Shown one piece after another: positions 56,920 to 64,000 of a stretch of DNA of 64,000 bases. This stretch comes from an uncultured Endomicrobiia bacterium (lineage in GTDB: Bacteria > Elusimicrobiota > Endomicrobiia > Endomicrobiales > Endomicrobiaceae). Under the pieces are notes generated by a model. It had not been told where the DNA came from and ran no database searches. It saw nothing but the letters and a program-made list of their open reading frames with translations. The position numbers and the translations under genes are program-made. The stretch covers positions 35,652 through 99,651 of the forward strand of contig CALHWY010000029.1 in assembly GCA_938040055.1 (NCBI GenBank), in the 5' to 3' direction. Numbering within the stretch: position 1 is the first letter of the stretch; each line of letters opens with the position of its first letter.

Positions 56920-57296
56920 ATGGATTTTACCAAAAAATTTTTTCCGGCGCGAAAGAAAATTTTTTCATTATTTTCTATGCTTTTACCGATAAAAGAACTC
57001 CTCTTTATATAAAAATTTTTATTATCTTTGCGCTTATTTATCTTTTGTCTCCCATAGACATAATTCCGGAAACTTTTTTTCCTCTCGGACTGCTTGACGA
57101 CGCGGCGATAACGCCGGCGGTTTTTTATTTTGTCTACAACAGCATTCCCGCGGATCTTGCCGCGGATTTCCGAAAAAAAGCCCGGAAAACAAAGAAAAAG
57201 CTCAATACCGGCATTGCAGCTCTCTTGTTTGCCTTTTTTGCCGCTGTAATTCTTTTTTTGATTTTGCTATATTTACTTTATAAATTGATATTTTAA
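56920..57296 (+). CDS. DUF1232 (YkvA-like) membrane protein with apparent frameshift
   Basis: From about 56970 one frame reads YAFTDKRTPLYIKIF, then IYLLSPIDIIPE and GLLDDAAITPAVFYFVYNSI, the complete DUF1232 core, ending with a C-terminal membrane helix. That frame has no ATG, GTG or TTG until the TTG of LSPID at 57045, which would cut the domain. The promoter-proximal ATG at 56920 is in another frame and reads MDFTKKFFP before stopping at 57009. A shift of -1 at the A6-T6 run (56932-56943) would join them into a protein of about 125 residues. Either a one-base loss, a sequence error or programmed slippage explains it. Confidence 0.65.
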
Positions 57297-57308
57297 AGCG
57301 GGGTCATT

Positions 57309-57962
57309 ATGAAAAATTTTTTATTTGCGCCGTTTTTGGCGGTTTTTTGCGCGGGCTGGGTTTTTGCGGCAAGAAATTTTGTTGAAGGAACCGATTACTC
57401 CGTCGATTTCAAAAATAACGATGAAGGAAGAGCCGCGGTTTTACATATAAATTTTACGGGTCTTATGCCGGCTCCCGAAGAAGCGCAAACCATTATCAAA
57501 GACCAGCTGAAAATCTACGCCAAGGTCATAGAAGCCGAAGCCCGGGCGAAAAAAAAAGAAAAGCAGGAAACGGAAAAAAACGCCGGAAAAGATAAAAAGA
57601 AAATCAAATACAAAATCAAACATAAGAAGATGGAAGATATAAAAGATCCTGATGAACTTAAAGCTTTTTTTCAGCAGGAAGACGCAAAAGAAGAAAAGTT
57701 TAAAAATATAATAGGTTCCGTATGGTACGGCGGCGAAGAGGATCCCGAAAACAGGCAAAAGATACAATATGCTGAAAATTCAAGCGCTTTTGTATTTATC
57801 GGAAAAACAAAAAAAATAGTGCCTTTTCCGGATTATATAAAATTTCTTAAAAAAGAAAAGGATGACAGAAAGCAGAAAGAAAAAGAAAGAATGAATCTTA
57901 TAAAGCAGCTTTTAAAACAGCAGCAGGGAATTACGCAAGAACTGCAAGAACCGCAGTTTTAA
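57309..57962 (+). CDS. Exported protein with charged middle, unknown function
   Basis: The 217-residue protein has a signal peptide (about 1-20, ending GWVFA), a small domain (about 22-75), a Lys/Glu-rich helical middle (about 78-130) and a C-terminal part with VWYGGEEDPEN and SSAFVFIGKTKKIVPFPDYI, ending in a Gln-rich tail. No family was recognised. It starts 12 bases after the DUF1232 gene, with AAAGCGGGG as a weak ribosome site, so they are probably co-transcribed. Confidence 0.75.
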   Translation: MKNFLFAPFLAVFCAGWVFAARNFVEGTDYSVDFKNNDEGRAAVLHINFTGLMPAPEEAQTIIKDQLKIYAKVIEAEARAKKKEKQETEKNAGKDKKKIKYKIKHKKMEDIKDPDELKAFFQQEDAKEEKFKNIIGSVWYGGEEDPENRQKIQYAENSSAFVFIGKTKKIVPFPDYIKFLKKEKDDRKQKEKERMNLIKQLLKQQQGITQELQEPQF

Positions 57963-58576
57963 AATGTATAAAAAGCCCGGTTTTCGGCAAAATATATGAT
58001 GCGTAAGCGCGGGACCGGCGCGCGTTTCCTCATCCGGCTTGCAAACATATCAAAACCCGCGTCTGAAAGACTGTCCGCTTTAGCCGCCGCAGCCGGCAGT
58101 TATTCGTAAACATATCAAAACCGCATTCAATAAACAAAAAAATCAAACAAACGGATTCCGCGGGCTTAAACTTTCCGCTTCTTTAGGCACAGGGCAAATA
58201 AAACAAGAAAGCTTTTAAACTTTTCAGCTCATCCGTAAGTCCGGCAAAAACCGGCCTCTTTTTTTGCCTATGCGTCTTTTCATAAAAACATTTCTAAAAA
58301 ACGGCAAAACGCCGTCTTTTTCATTATACGCGCATTCTTACGATGTTCACATATTTATCCGCAAATTTTTATTCGGCACACAGACGGAGTGAAGTTCCGG
58401 CGGGCGGTTTATGAACGGCTCCGTCCGATTTGTCCCCGGGTTTTATCAATAAAACCGTCAGTCAGCCCGGAATGCTCTTTTTATTTTTTTGTTGTTTAGA
58501 AAGTTTGTTTGTCCGCCGGAAAAGACATTATGATAAAATTCCGTTTTTTTCGACGGACTTAAGGCAAGAAAGCTTT
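57963..58576. other. Intergenic region between convergent genes
   Basis: The 614 bases hold the repeat pair at 58043-58124 and further A-rich words (58166, 58215, 58245) at less regular steps. No gene recognised. Confidence 0.55.
58043..58124. repeat. Direct repeat pair 65 bases apart
   Basis: AAACATATCAAAACCCGC (58043-58060) recurs as AAACATATCAAAACCGC at 58108-58124, differing by one base. CCGGC precedes each by a few bases. The 65-base step equals that of the degenerate series at 26.3-26.6 kb. Confidence 0.75.
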
Positions 58577-59617
58577 TTAGAAAAGTTTTTCCAAAACCGT
58601 CTTTTTTACTATTTCATCCACCTTTCTTTTCGGCATGGCAAAAGCCGTTTTAATGAAAAAATCCGGGGTGAGATCCTTCAGTTTGCATATTTTAGTGTAC
58701 TTATTGGCGTTTGAAGTTTTGATTTCGGAAATATCGGTGGTATCGGTAAAAACTACAAAACTTTGTATGAACGGCCTGAATATTTCTTCATATTTGGTAT
58801 AGCCGGCCTCTTTAAGCACCTTTTCCATCCTCTTGCTGACCTGCTTGAACTGGTTTTCGGACTGCTCGAAGAGGTTTCTTCTTTTCGTTGAAACTTTTTC
58901 AATGCCGTTGACGGAAATTCTCATCGGCTCATTGACGCTGCCCAGCACCTTGGCATTAGGGAAATATTTTGTCTCAAAAATCATTATGGCAAAAGGAAGA
59001 GGCGCCGCCGTAAAGGCAATGGAGTCTATTTCCTGTCCGTTTATTACTATATTGGCTTTCGGTTCATAGACGCCCTGAAGAAAAATTTTAGGCATGCTTT
59101 TAAGTTTCGCGTGCACTTCCTGCTCAAAAAGACTGCCCGCACCTTTATCGTCTTCCGAAGACAGCATTTCGCTTAGAAGAGTGTTTTCCGATTGCAGCTG
59201 CTGCAGTTTTTTCGCATTATCGTCTTTTGAACTAAGAGCTTTTTTGATTTTGATCACAAGTTCCGTTTCGGTTACCGGCTTTGACATAAAATCAATAATG
59301 TATTCTCCGGCGGAATCCGTCACCGCCTGCCCGTAAGTTTTTTCCATCGCGCTTAAAAGAATCACGGGAAGAGCCGGAGCGTATTTTTTGATGTCAGGCA
59401 AAATGTCAAGCCCGGTTTCGCCGAGCCCGAAATGTATGTCCAGAATAAGAAGATCCAGTTTCTGCGGATTATCGGAAAGATATCTTTTTATTTCTATGGT
59501 GTTTGAAAACTGCATTATGCCGACATCGCCGAAATGTTTTAAGATCGTTCTTTCCAGAGCGGCCCGCACGCCCGGATCGTCGTCGGTTAATGCTATCAGT
59601 TTCTTTTCATCTGCCAT
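58577..59617 (-). CDS. Response regulator with NERD nuclease-like output domain
   Basis: The 346-residue protein has a receiver domain (1-122) with acidic Asp12-14, phosphoacceptor Asp60 (LLILDIHFG), Ser89 and Lys113 (MSKPV). A coiled-coil linker follows (about 130-160). The C-terminal domain (about 165-330) shows EIDSIAF with Asp198 and IMIFETKYF with Glu215 and Lys217, the D...ExK core of the PD-(D/E)xK-like NERD family, and a later NQFKQVSKRMEKVL helix in the place of the NERD glutamine helix. No DNA-binding HTH is present. GGAGG precedes the ATG. The histidine kinase gene ends 21 bases upstream. Confidence 0.8.
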   Translation of the reverse strand: MADEKKLIALTDDDPGVRAALERTILKHFGDVGIMQFSNTIEIKRYLSDNPQKLDLLILDIHFGLGETGLDILPDIKKYAPALPVILLSAMEKTYGQAVTDSAGEYIIDFMSKPVTETELVIKIKKALSSKDDNAKKLQQLQSENTLLSEMLSSEDDKGAGSLFEQEVHAKLKSMPKIFLQGVYEPKANIVINGQEIDSIAFTAAPLPFAIMIFETKYFPNAKVLGSVNEPMRISVNGIEKVSTKRRNLFEQSENQFKQVSKRMEKVLKEAGYTKYEEIFRPFIQSFVVFTDTTDISEIKTSNANKYTKICKLKDLTPDFFIKTAFAMPKRKVDEIVKKTVLEKLF

Positions 59618-59638
59618 AATTCCTCCGTATATGCTTTT

Positions 59639-61645
59639 TTATTTCAAATAAAGCGGAATGCGGATCTCGGTTTCGAGCCCGCCGACGCCCGAGAAATTCG
59701 TATTGCGCGCACTTATGCAGCCGTCGAATATCTTTATGAAATTTCTGGCTATTATTGTGCCTTCGCCCATTCTGTCGCCTTTGGAGCTTTCTACGGGACT
59801 TTTATATATTTTTGAAATTTTGTCTTTTGACAGACCTCCCGCATTATCGTAAATAACGACCGAAAGCATATTGTCTTCAACGGAAAGCCTTATCCCCAGA
59901 ACGGCCTTAAAACCGTCCGCAAAAACTTTCTTTTGCAAAGCGTAAACCGAATTGTCGAGGATATTGTTAAAAGCGACGAAAAACAGTTTGTTTATCCTGC
60001 AATATTTTCCGCGCGCATCGGTTTGCGCCGAGTATTCGAATTTTATATACGAAGACATTTTACTTTTCAATTCGTTTATGCGGCAAGCCAAAGCTTCATC
60101 TATCTCCCCGGGGCTGTATTCGCTGAGTTTGCCGCTTGTTATTTCCTCGACATACGAACGCATCGCCTTCTGACTTTCGAGTATGGATTCGCTGTAGGGT
60201 TTTACCACATTGTCGTATATTTCGACAAACAGTTCATCCATCCCGGTTTTTGATTTTTCAAGCTGGTTGATAAGATCGTGCCGGGCGCTTCTTAAAAATT
60301 CTATGGTGCTGTCCGGCCAGCTGAGCTCGAGCACCTGAAGTTTTTGCCTCTGGGCGTCAAAAGATTCGGAAATTTTTTCCACCGTTTGCTTTTTTATGAG
60401 TTCGTCGTTTAAAGTCAAAGTTTCCGTGGCGCGGTTGTTCCTGCGGTCTATGAGGATAAACATAATCAGCATTATAAAAAGCCATATAAGCGTTTCGGGG
60501 CTGGCTTTGCTTACGGAAAAAGATTTGTAATAACCCACGGGAGTCACTCCGGTAATCTTTACCAGAATATACATATATACGGCCGTAACGCCCGAGCAAA
60601 TAAAGAAAACGTCAGCCAGAAAATATTTTATTCCCGAGTCCATGCTCTTAAAATAAAAATTGCCCTTTATCTCCGAGCCTGTATCCGCCGCGCCGCGGCC
60701 GTCTTCTTTATAGAAAAAAGCTTTCATCACTATAAAAAAAGCCAGCGCCGCAAGAGGCAGCATTATCATTTCAAGAAAGACATAGTCTCTGAGTGAATAT
60801 ATCGAGATATTTTCGATAACTTCCGTAAAAAGCCTGAAAGATATCTCTTTTATTTTCAAAAGATATATCACGCCCAGCAAGGCGAAAAGCGATATCTCCG
60901 CCCCCCCGAAATTTTTCAGCATTATTTTATGCCATGCGAGATTCGCCCGTTCCACTTTTTCGCGATAAGCGCAGGTAAGCGTTTTGACATTAAACTTAAA
61001 TATGGTAAGGCATATGGCTATGCCGAAAAAAGCAGTGAGAGCCTTATCGGGAATCTCTATAAAAGTATCCGCCACATAATTGGTAAAAAGTCCCAGCCTT
61101 CCCGCGTCGGCCACGCTGAAAACATCCCGGAAAAGCTGAGAAAAATATATGGAATAGGGCTGGTCAAAAGAAAAGTCCCGGAAAATAAAACTTCTTATTA
61201 CCGAAGAAAAAACAGCGGTCAAAAGCCCGCCTCCTATGCCGGCGAACAAAACAAAATTCAGCGCGGACATAAGGCTGGTTTTCATATTGACTTTAAAGTC
61301 GTGTCCCGGATTTTTTAAAATTTCAAGAGTTCCGCTTTCGCTTAAAAAGCCCCAGTAAAGAGCTCCGCTGATATTTACCACGGCGAGATAAATGAAATGC
61401 GGAGAAGTTATGCCTGAAAGAAGTATGGCCGTGGAAAGAGCGACCAGCATACCCCACGCGCTTCCAAGAACTACCGCGGCTACGAAAGTGCCCAGCATGT
61501 CGAAATAAAGAAATTTATAGCTGTTTTCATATACAAAAGAGTGTCCCGCCCAATTGAGCAGTATGGAAAAAGCCGCTATAAGAAAAAAGTATTTCTTTCT
61601 TCCGGCATTGAGGAAAATATCTGATAAAAATTTCGGAATTTTCAT
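59639..61645 (-). CDS. Membrane sensor histidine kinase
   Basis: The 668-residue protein has two membrane blocks: about six helices in residues 15-235 and about four more in 250-410. A cytoplasmic helical region then carries SARHDLINQLEK with His456 as the likely phosphate site, followed by an HATPase domain with N box NNILDNSVYAL, G1 DNAGGLSKDKI and G2 GEGTIIARNF. The first block (FDMLGTFVAAVVLGSAWGM) resembles ECF-type substrate-binding or 5TM sensor folds, suggesting a small-molecule ligand. It is co-directional with the regulator and is its obvious partner. The start lacks a Shine-Dalgarno site. Confidence 0.85.
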   Translation of the reverse strand: MKIPKFLSDIFLNAGRKKYFFLIAAFSILLNWAGHSFVYENSYKFLYFDMLGTFVAAVVLGSAWGMLVALSTAILLSGITSPHFIYLAVVNISGALYWGFLSESGTLEILKNPGHDFKVNMKTSLMSALNFVLFAGIGGGLLTAVFSSVIRSFIFRDFSFDQPYSIYFSQLFRDVFSVADAGRLGLFTNYVADTFIEIPDKALTAFFGIAICLTIFKFNVKTLTCAYREKVERANLAWHKIMLKNFGGAEISLFALLGVIYLLKIKEISFRLFTEVIENISIYSLRDYVFLEMIMLPLAALAFFIVMKAFFYKEDGRGAADTGSEIKGNFYFKSMDSGIKYFLADVFFICSGVTAVYMYILVKITGVTPVGYYKSFSVSKASPETLIWLFIMLIMFILIDRRNNRATETLTLNDELIKKQTVEKISESFDAQRQKLQVLELSWPDSTIEFLRSARHDLINQLEKSKTGMDELFVEIYDNVVKPYSESILESQKAMRSYVEEITSGKLSEYSPGEIDEALACRINELKSKMSSYIKFEYSAQTDARGKYCRINKLFFVAFNNILDNSVYALQKKVFADGFKAVLGIRLSVEDNMLSVVIYDNAGGLSKDKISKIYKSPVESSKGDRMGEGTIIARNFIKIFDGCISARNTNFSGVGGLETEIRIPLYLK

Positions 61646-61652
61646 TATATAT

Positions 61653-61681
61653 ATGATATTATTAATCCGTTTTATTTACAA
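61653..61681 (-). promoter_or_regulatory. Promoter of the kinase/regulator operon, predicted leaderless
   Basis: On the minus strand TTGTAA (61676-61681) and TATCAT (61653-61658) are 17 bases apart. The -10 box ends seven bases before the ATG, so transcription should begin at or next to the start codon. Confidence 0.6.
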
Positions 61682-62121
61682 GCGCGCCGATGCCGGCCGC
61701 CGTCTGTCTGGCGGTTTTAACGTCTTTGTCTTTTCGGACATTGCGTGCGCGCCGGATTTTTATAAACGCTTTGGCAGCGGTATTTTCCCGCTTTCCGGCA
61801 TTTTGCGGAAAACAATAAATTAAATATTTTTAAAAGGCAAATTTTTCCGCGTTTTGTTTCCGGCATTATTTGTCATGATCCGCCAGGCTTACGGCGGACG
61901 CGGCGGGTTTCGCTAAAATCTTTTATCCGTCTTTGCCGCATATTTTCCAGTTTTTTCCGCCCTTATGCGGTTAAAACCGTCTTCTCTGGCGGGATTTCCG
62001 TCTTTTTTTATTTTTTTGCCGCCGGCCTGAAAATACCGGAGACACAGCCCGTTAATATGGACTTTTTTTGCAGCCGCGCGCCGAAACAATAAAATTCTAA
62101 AACCGGCTTTCAGAGCAAAGC
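61682..62121. other. Divergent intergenic region
   Basis: About 440 bases. It contains one stretch related to the 42-kb repeat unit (61969-61998) and A4C words at 61914, 62030 and 62098; no gene recognised. Confidence 0.5.
61969..61998 (+). repeat. Single copy related to the 42-kb repeat unit
   Basis: The stretch opens GGTTAAAACCGTCTT and closes GGCGGGATTTC. The reverse complement of the 42-kb unit opens GGTTAAAACAGTCTT and continues GCGGGACAT, so order, spacing and most bases agree. Confidence 0.45.
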
Positions 62122-62150
62122 TTTAAATTTTCTTTACTTTTTAATAAAAT
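62122..62150 (+). promoter_or_regulatory. Promoter of the M23 peptidase gene, predicted leaderless
   Basis: TTTAAA (62122-62127) and TAAAAT (62145-62150) are 17 bases apart; the ATG at 62159 is 9 bases from the -10 box and lacks a Shine-Dalgarno site. Confidence 0.5.
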
Positions 62151-62158
62151 GTTTTATT

Positions 62159-63181
62159 ATGGAAAATAACAAAGGCACAAAAGCTTATTTCGGCGTCAAA
62201 GCGGACGCCGTCATAAAATTTTTAATACGCTGGACGGTTTTTTTCTCTTTTATCTTCGCTCTGCTTATCGCGGCGCAGATATGGGTAAAAAAAACGGCCG
62301 CGGCCACTCTCGCCTCTGTGCCGGTTATAGAAATCCCGTCATTTGACGCGCAAACCCTGTTAAACGATCTCGAGGCAAGAAAAAAATTTCTTGATTACCG
62401 GGTCGACGGAACACGTTTTTACCTTTACAAAATAAAAAAAGGCGACAATTTATGGAAGCTGGCCGCCATGGAATCCATTGACGGACAGCCTAAAAGCAGA
62501 TATTCGGTTCACACAATTTTGGGCTGCAATCCGCAGCTCGGCACTTATGACGTCTATATCGGACAGACCGTGCTGATTCCTTCTTCCGGAGGAACCTTGC
62601 ATCCGGTGCAGGAAAATGACGGCTGGACTTCCATAGCGGCAAAATACGATATTGAAGAAAAAACCCTCACAACAGCTAATTTTTCAGTTAAGGAACCGGT
62701 CGCCGGCGAATATGTATTTATTCCCGGCAAGCGTCCCGCAGTAGATCTGATGAACGAAAAAATACAGGAAAAATACGCTTTACGGGAATTGTTCTCATGG
62801 CCTTTAAGCATAGGCGGAAGAATATCAAGCAATTTCGGACTCAGAAAAAGACATCCGGTCACAGGACGCAGAAGCATGCACGGCGGAACCGACATAGCGG
62901 TGCCTTCCGGCACCCCCGTGGCCGCGGCCGCAGACGGAGTGGTAATTCTGGCGGGTTCAGGCATCGGACATTACGGCACGGCTGTATATATTGACCACAG
63001 AAACGGATATGTCACTCATTACGGGCATCTGTCTTCATATAATGTGAAAGCGGGACAGAAAGTGCGCGCAGGGCAAATGATAGGCAGAAGCGGGGCAAGC
63101 GGAAGAGTTACAGGCCCGCATTTGCATTTTACCGTAAAAAAAGGAGACAAGGCCATAGACCCGATGAAATTTTTATGGTAA
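62159..63181 (+). CDS. LysM/M23 zinc metallopeptidase
   Basis: The 340-residue protein has one N-terminal membrane helix (about 20-43), two LysM-like segments (IKKGDNLWKLAAME near 85-145 and EENDGWTSIAAKYDI-like near 155-195) and an M23 endopeptidase domain. Zinc ligands are His241 and Asp245 (HGGTDIAVP) and His323, with His321 (HLHF) as the catalytic histidine. Such enzymes cut peptidoglycan cross-links or activate amidases. All catalytic residues are present, unlike EnvC/NlpD-type degenerate members. It overlaps the AMMECR1 gene by seven bases. Confidence 0.92.
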   Translation: MENNKGTKAYFGVKADAVIKFLIRWTVFFSFIFALLIAAQIWVKKTAAATLASVPVIEIPSFDAQTLLNDLEARKKFLDYRVDGTRFYLYKIKKGDNLWKLAAMESIDGQPKSRYSVHTILGCNPQLGTYDVYIGQTVLIPSSGGTLHPVQENDGWTSIAAKYDIEEKTLTTANFSVKEPVAGEYVFIPGKRPAVDLMNEKIQEKYALRELFSWPLSIGGRISSNFGLRKRHPVTGRRSMHGGTDIAVPSGTPVAAAADGVVILAGSGIGHYGTAVYIDHRNGYVTHYGHLSSYNVKAGQKVRAGQMIGRSGASGRVTGPHLHFTVKKGDKAIDPMKFLW

Positions 63182-63750
63182 AAAACGTCGAATATTTCTC
63201 CATACCTGCCGAATCTTGCGAATTGCTGCTTGCTCTTGCCAGAAAGTCGCTGGAAAAATACCTTAAAAATAAAGAAGTCATAGATTTTTCAGCGGACAAA
63301 AACAGCGAATTAATGTCTTTTGCCGCAGTTTTCGTAACGCTTACGAAAAAAGGCGCTTTACGCGGTTGCGTGGGAACGACGGATCCGCAATATCCGCTTT
63401 GCGAAGCAGTGGTCAGAATGTCGCTTGCCGCCGCTTTACACGATTCGAGATTTTTTCCTTTAACTCTTGAGGAACTGCCGGAAACCAAAATAGAAATATC
63501 CGTTCTTTCCCCTTTTAAAAAAATAGAAACCGCCGGCGATATAATTCCCGGCAAACACGGCGTTCTTGTTCAAAAAGGATCAAGAAGCGGCCTGTTCTTA
63601 CCGCAGGTATGGGAACATTTCAGCGGAAATAACCGCAAAGAAGAATTTTTAAACGAACTCTGCCAGCAAAAAGCCGGACTGCCGCAAAGCGCCTGGAAAG
63701 ATCCATTAACGGAACTTTTTGTTTTCACTGTTTTTTCTTTTGAGGATTAA
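63175..63750 (+). CDS. AMMECR1-domain protein (AmmeMemoRadiSam protein A-like)
   Basis: The 191-residue protein is a single AMMECR1 domain, with the invariant ALRGCVGT motif (Cys65), AALHDSRFFPLTLEEL, IEISVLSPF, and GKHGVLVQKGSRSGLFLPQV. Bacterial members usually form a three-part set with a Memo protein and a radical SAM protein; those genes are not seen here but could lie beyond the window edge. Its chemistry is unknown. It overlaps the M23 peptidase gene by seven bases, so translation is likely coupled. Confidence 0.92.
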   Translation: MVKNVEYFSIPAESCELLLALARKSLEKYLKNKEVIDFSADKNSELMSFAAVFVTLTKKGALRGCVGTTDPQYPLCEAVVRMSLAAALHDSRFFPLTLEELPETKIEISVLSPFKKIETAGDIIPGKHGVLVQKGSRSGLFLPQVWEHFSGNNRKEEFLNELCQQKAGLPQSAWKDPLTELFVFTVFSFED

Positions 63751-63757
63751 CCTTCTT

Positions 63758-64000
63758 ACACTTTTGCAAGCGATCAAAAGCCTGCAAAACTCTGCCGCTG
63801 AAGAACGGTTCTTTCAAGGGTATTGCATACCCTTAAGCCTCACTTTTAGAAAGTGAGCAAATCGCCGCCTCGTTTGCAACCGATAACGGCAAGCGGCTTT
63901 GCCCCTTAAACCCCTCTTTCACACTTTTGCAGGCGATCAAAAGCGTGCAAAACTCTGCCGCTGAAGAACGGTTCTTTCAAGGGTATTGCATACCCTTAAG
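63758..64000. repeat. Two copies of an 80-base structured repeat, 163-base period, cut by the window edge
   Basis: 63758-63837 and 63921-64000 are identical except for two bases (78 of 80). Each copy contains an inverted repeat TTTTGCA...TGCAAAA, a short AAGAA-CGG-TTCTT palindrome and a perfect hairpin AAGGGTAT-TGC-ATACCCTT. The 83-base spacer holds further hairpins, CTCACTTT-TA-GAAAGTGAG and GGCAA-GCGGCT-TTGCC. The second copy ends exactly at the last base of the window, so the array probably continues. Confidence 0.93.

Overview
The window looks like a chromosomal piece of a Gram-negative, non-sporulating and probably anaerobic bacterium with moderately AT-rich DNA. Evidence for an outer membrane is a predicted beta-barrel protein, an MltD-like lytic transglycosylase and many exported TPR proteins. 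Protein style (Bat operon, TPR-tailed TMTC-like membrane glycosyltransferases, a Lys/Ala-rich H1-like protein, archease, DUF4416, AMMECR1) would fit Elusimicrobiota or a neighbouring deep-branching phylum. That placement is inference from gene content only; there is no rRNA or tRNA in the window.

Layout. 1-8343 (minus): a complete moxR / DUF58 / BatD-like / batA / batB / batC / batD / batE (partial) operon, with proA just upstream. 10176-12110: an Aquifex-type aconitase. 14307-19498: a TMTC-like glycosyltransferase converging on clpB, which has a textbook CIRCE/sigma-70 promoter, then cysE. 19837-20509: an excisionase-type HTH gene and an H1-like protein in one operon with a consensus promoter. 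20697-26150: a six-gene minus-strand operon (exported beta-CASP hydrolase, archease, TPR protein, small membrane protein, DnaQ-like exonuclease, second TMTC-like protein). 26647-30278: argS, a nitroreductase and a TPR protein. 31112-34678 (plus): an O-acetylhomoserine sulfhydrylase and a PcrA/UvrD helicase. 34748-41329: a small membrane protein, an OMP, a nucleosidase plus SPL-family radical SAM pair, a MORN-repeat protein and a proB with an unusual insertion. 42286-46537: gatC-corA-gatA-gatB. 47462-55131: an MltD-like enzyme and three paralogous membrane metallophosphoesterases with one exported unknown protein. 55673-63750: DUF4416, a frameshifted DUF1232 gene, an exported unknown, a response regulator fused to a NERD nuclease-like domain with its histidine kinase, then a LysM/M23 peptidase and an AMMECR1 protein. 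The last 243 bases are two copies of an 80-base repeat that runs off the window edge.

Functional links. proA and proB (proline synthesis) are in the window but unlinked. cysE and metY are both sulfur-amino-acid genes. The gatCAB genes and argS serve translation. clpB is under heat-shock control. The Bat cluster, lytic transglycosylase, M23 peptidase and MORN/TPR proteins act at the envelope.

Most unusual signals. (1) Degenerate repeats with a period of about 60-68 bases occur in several long intergenic regions (26.3-26.6, 41.85-42.2 and 58.0-58.1 kb, with a related single copy at 61.97 kb); they look like decayed CRISPR-like arrays or an undescribed dispersed repeat family, and no cas gene is in view. 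(2) A two-component system whose regulator carries a NERD nuclease-like output domain. (3) The 163-base-period structured repeat at the right edge. (4) An exported beta-CASP protein in an operon with archease. (5) Several genes whose -10 box sits so close to the ATG that the transcripts would be leaderless.
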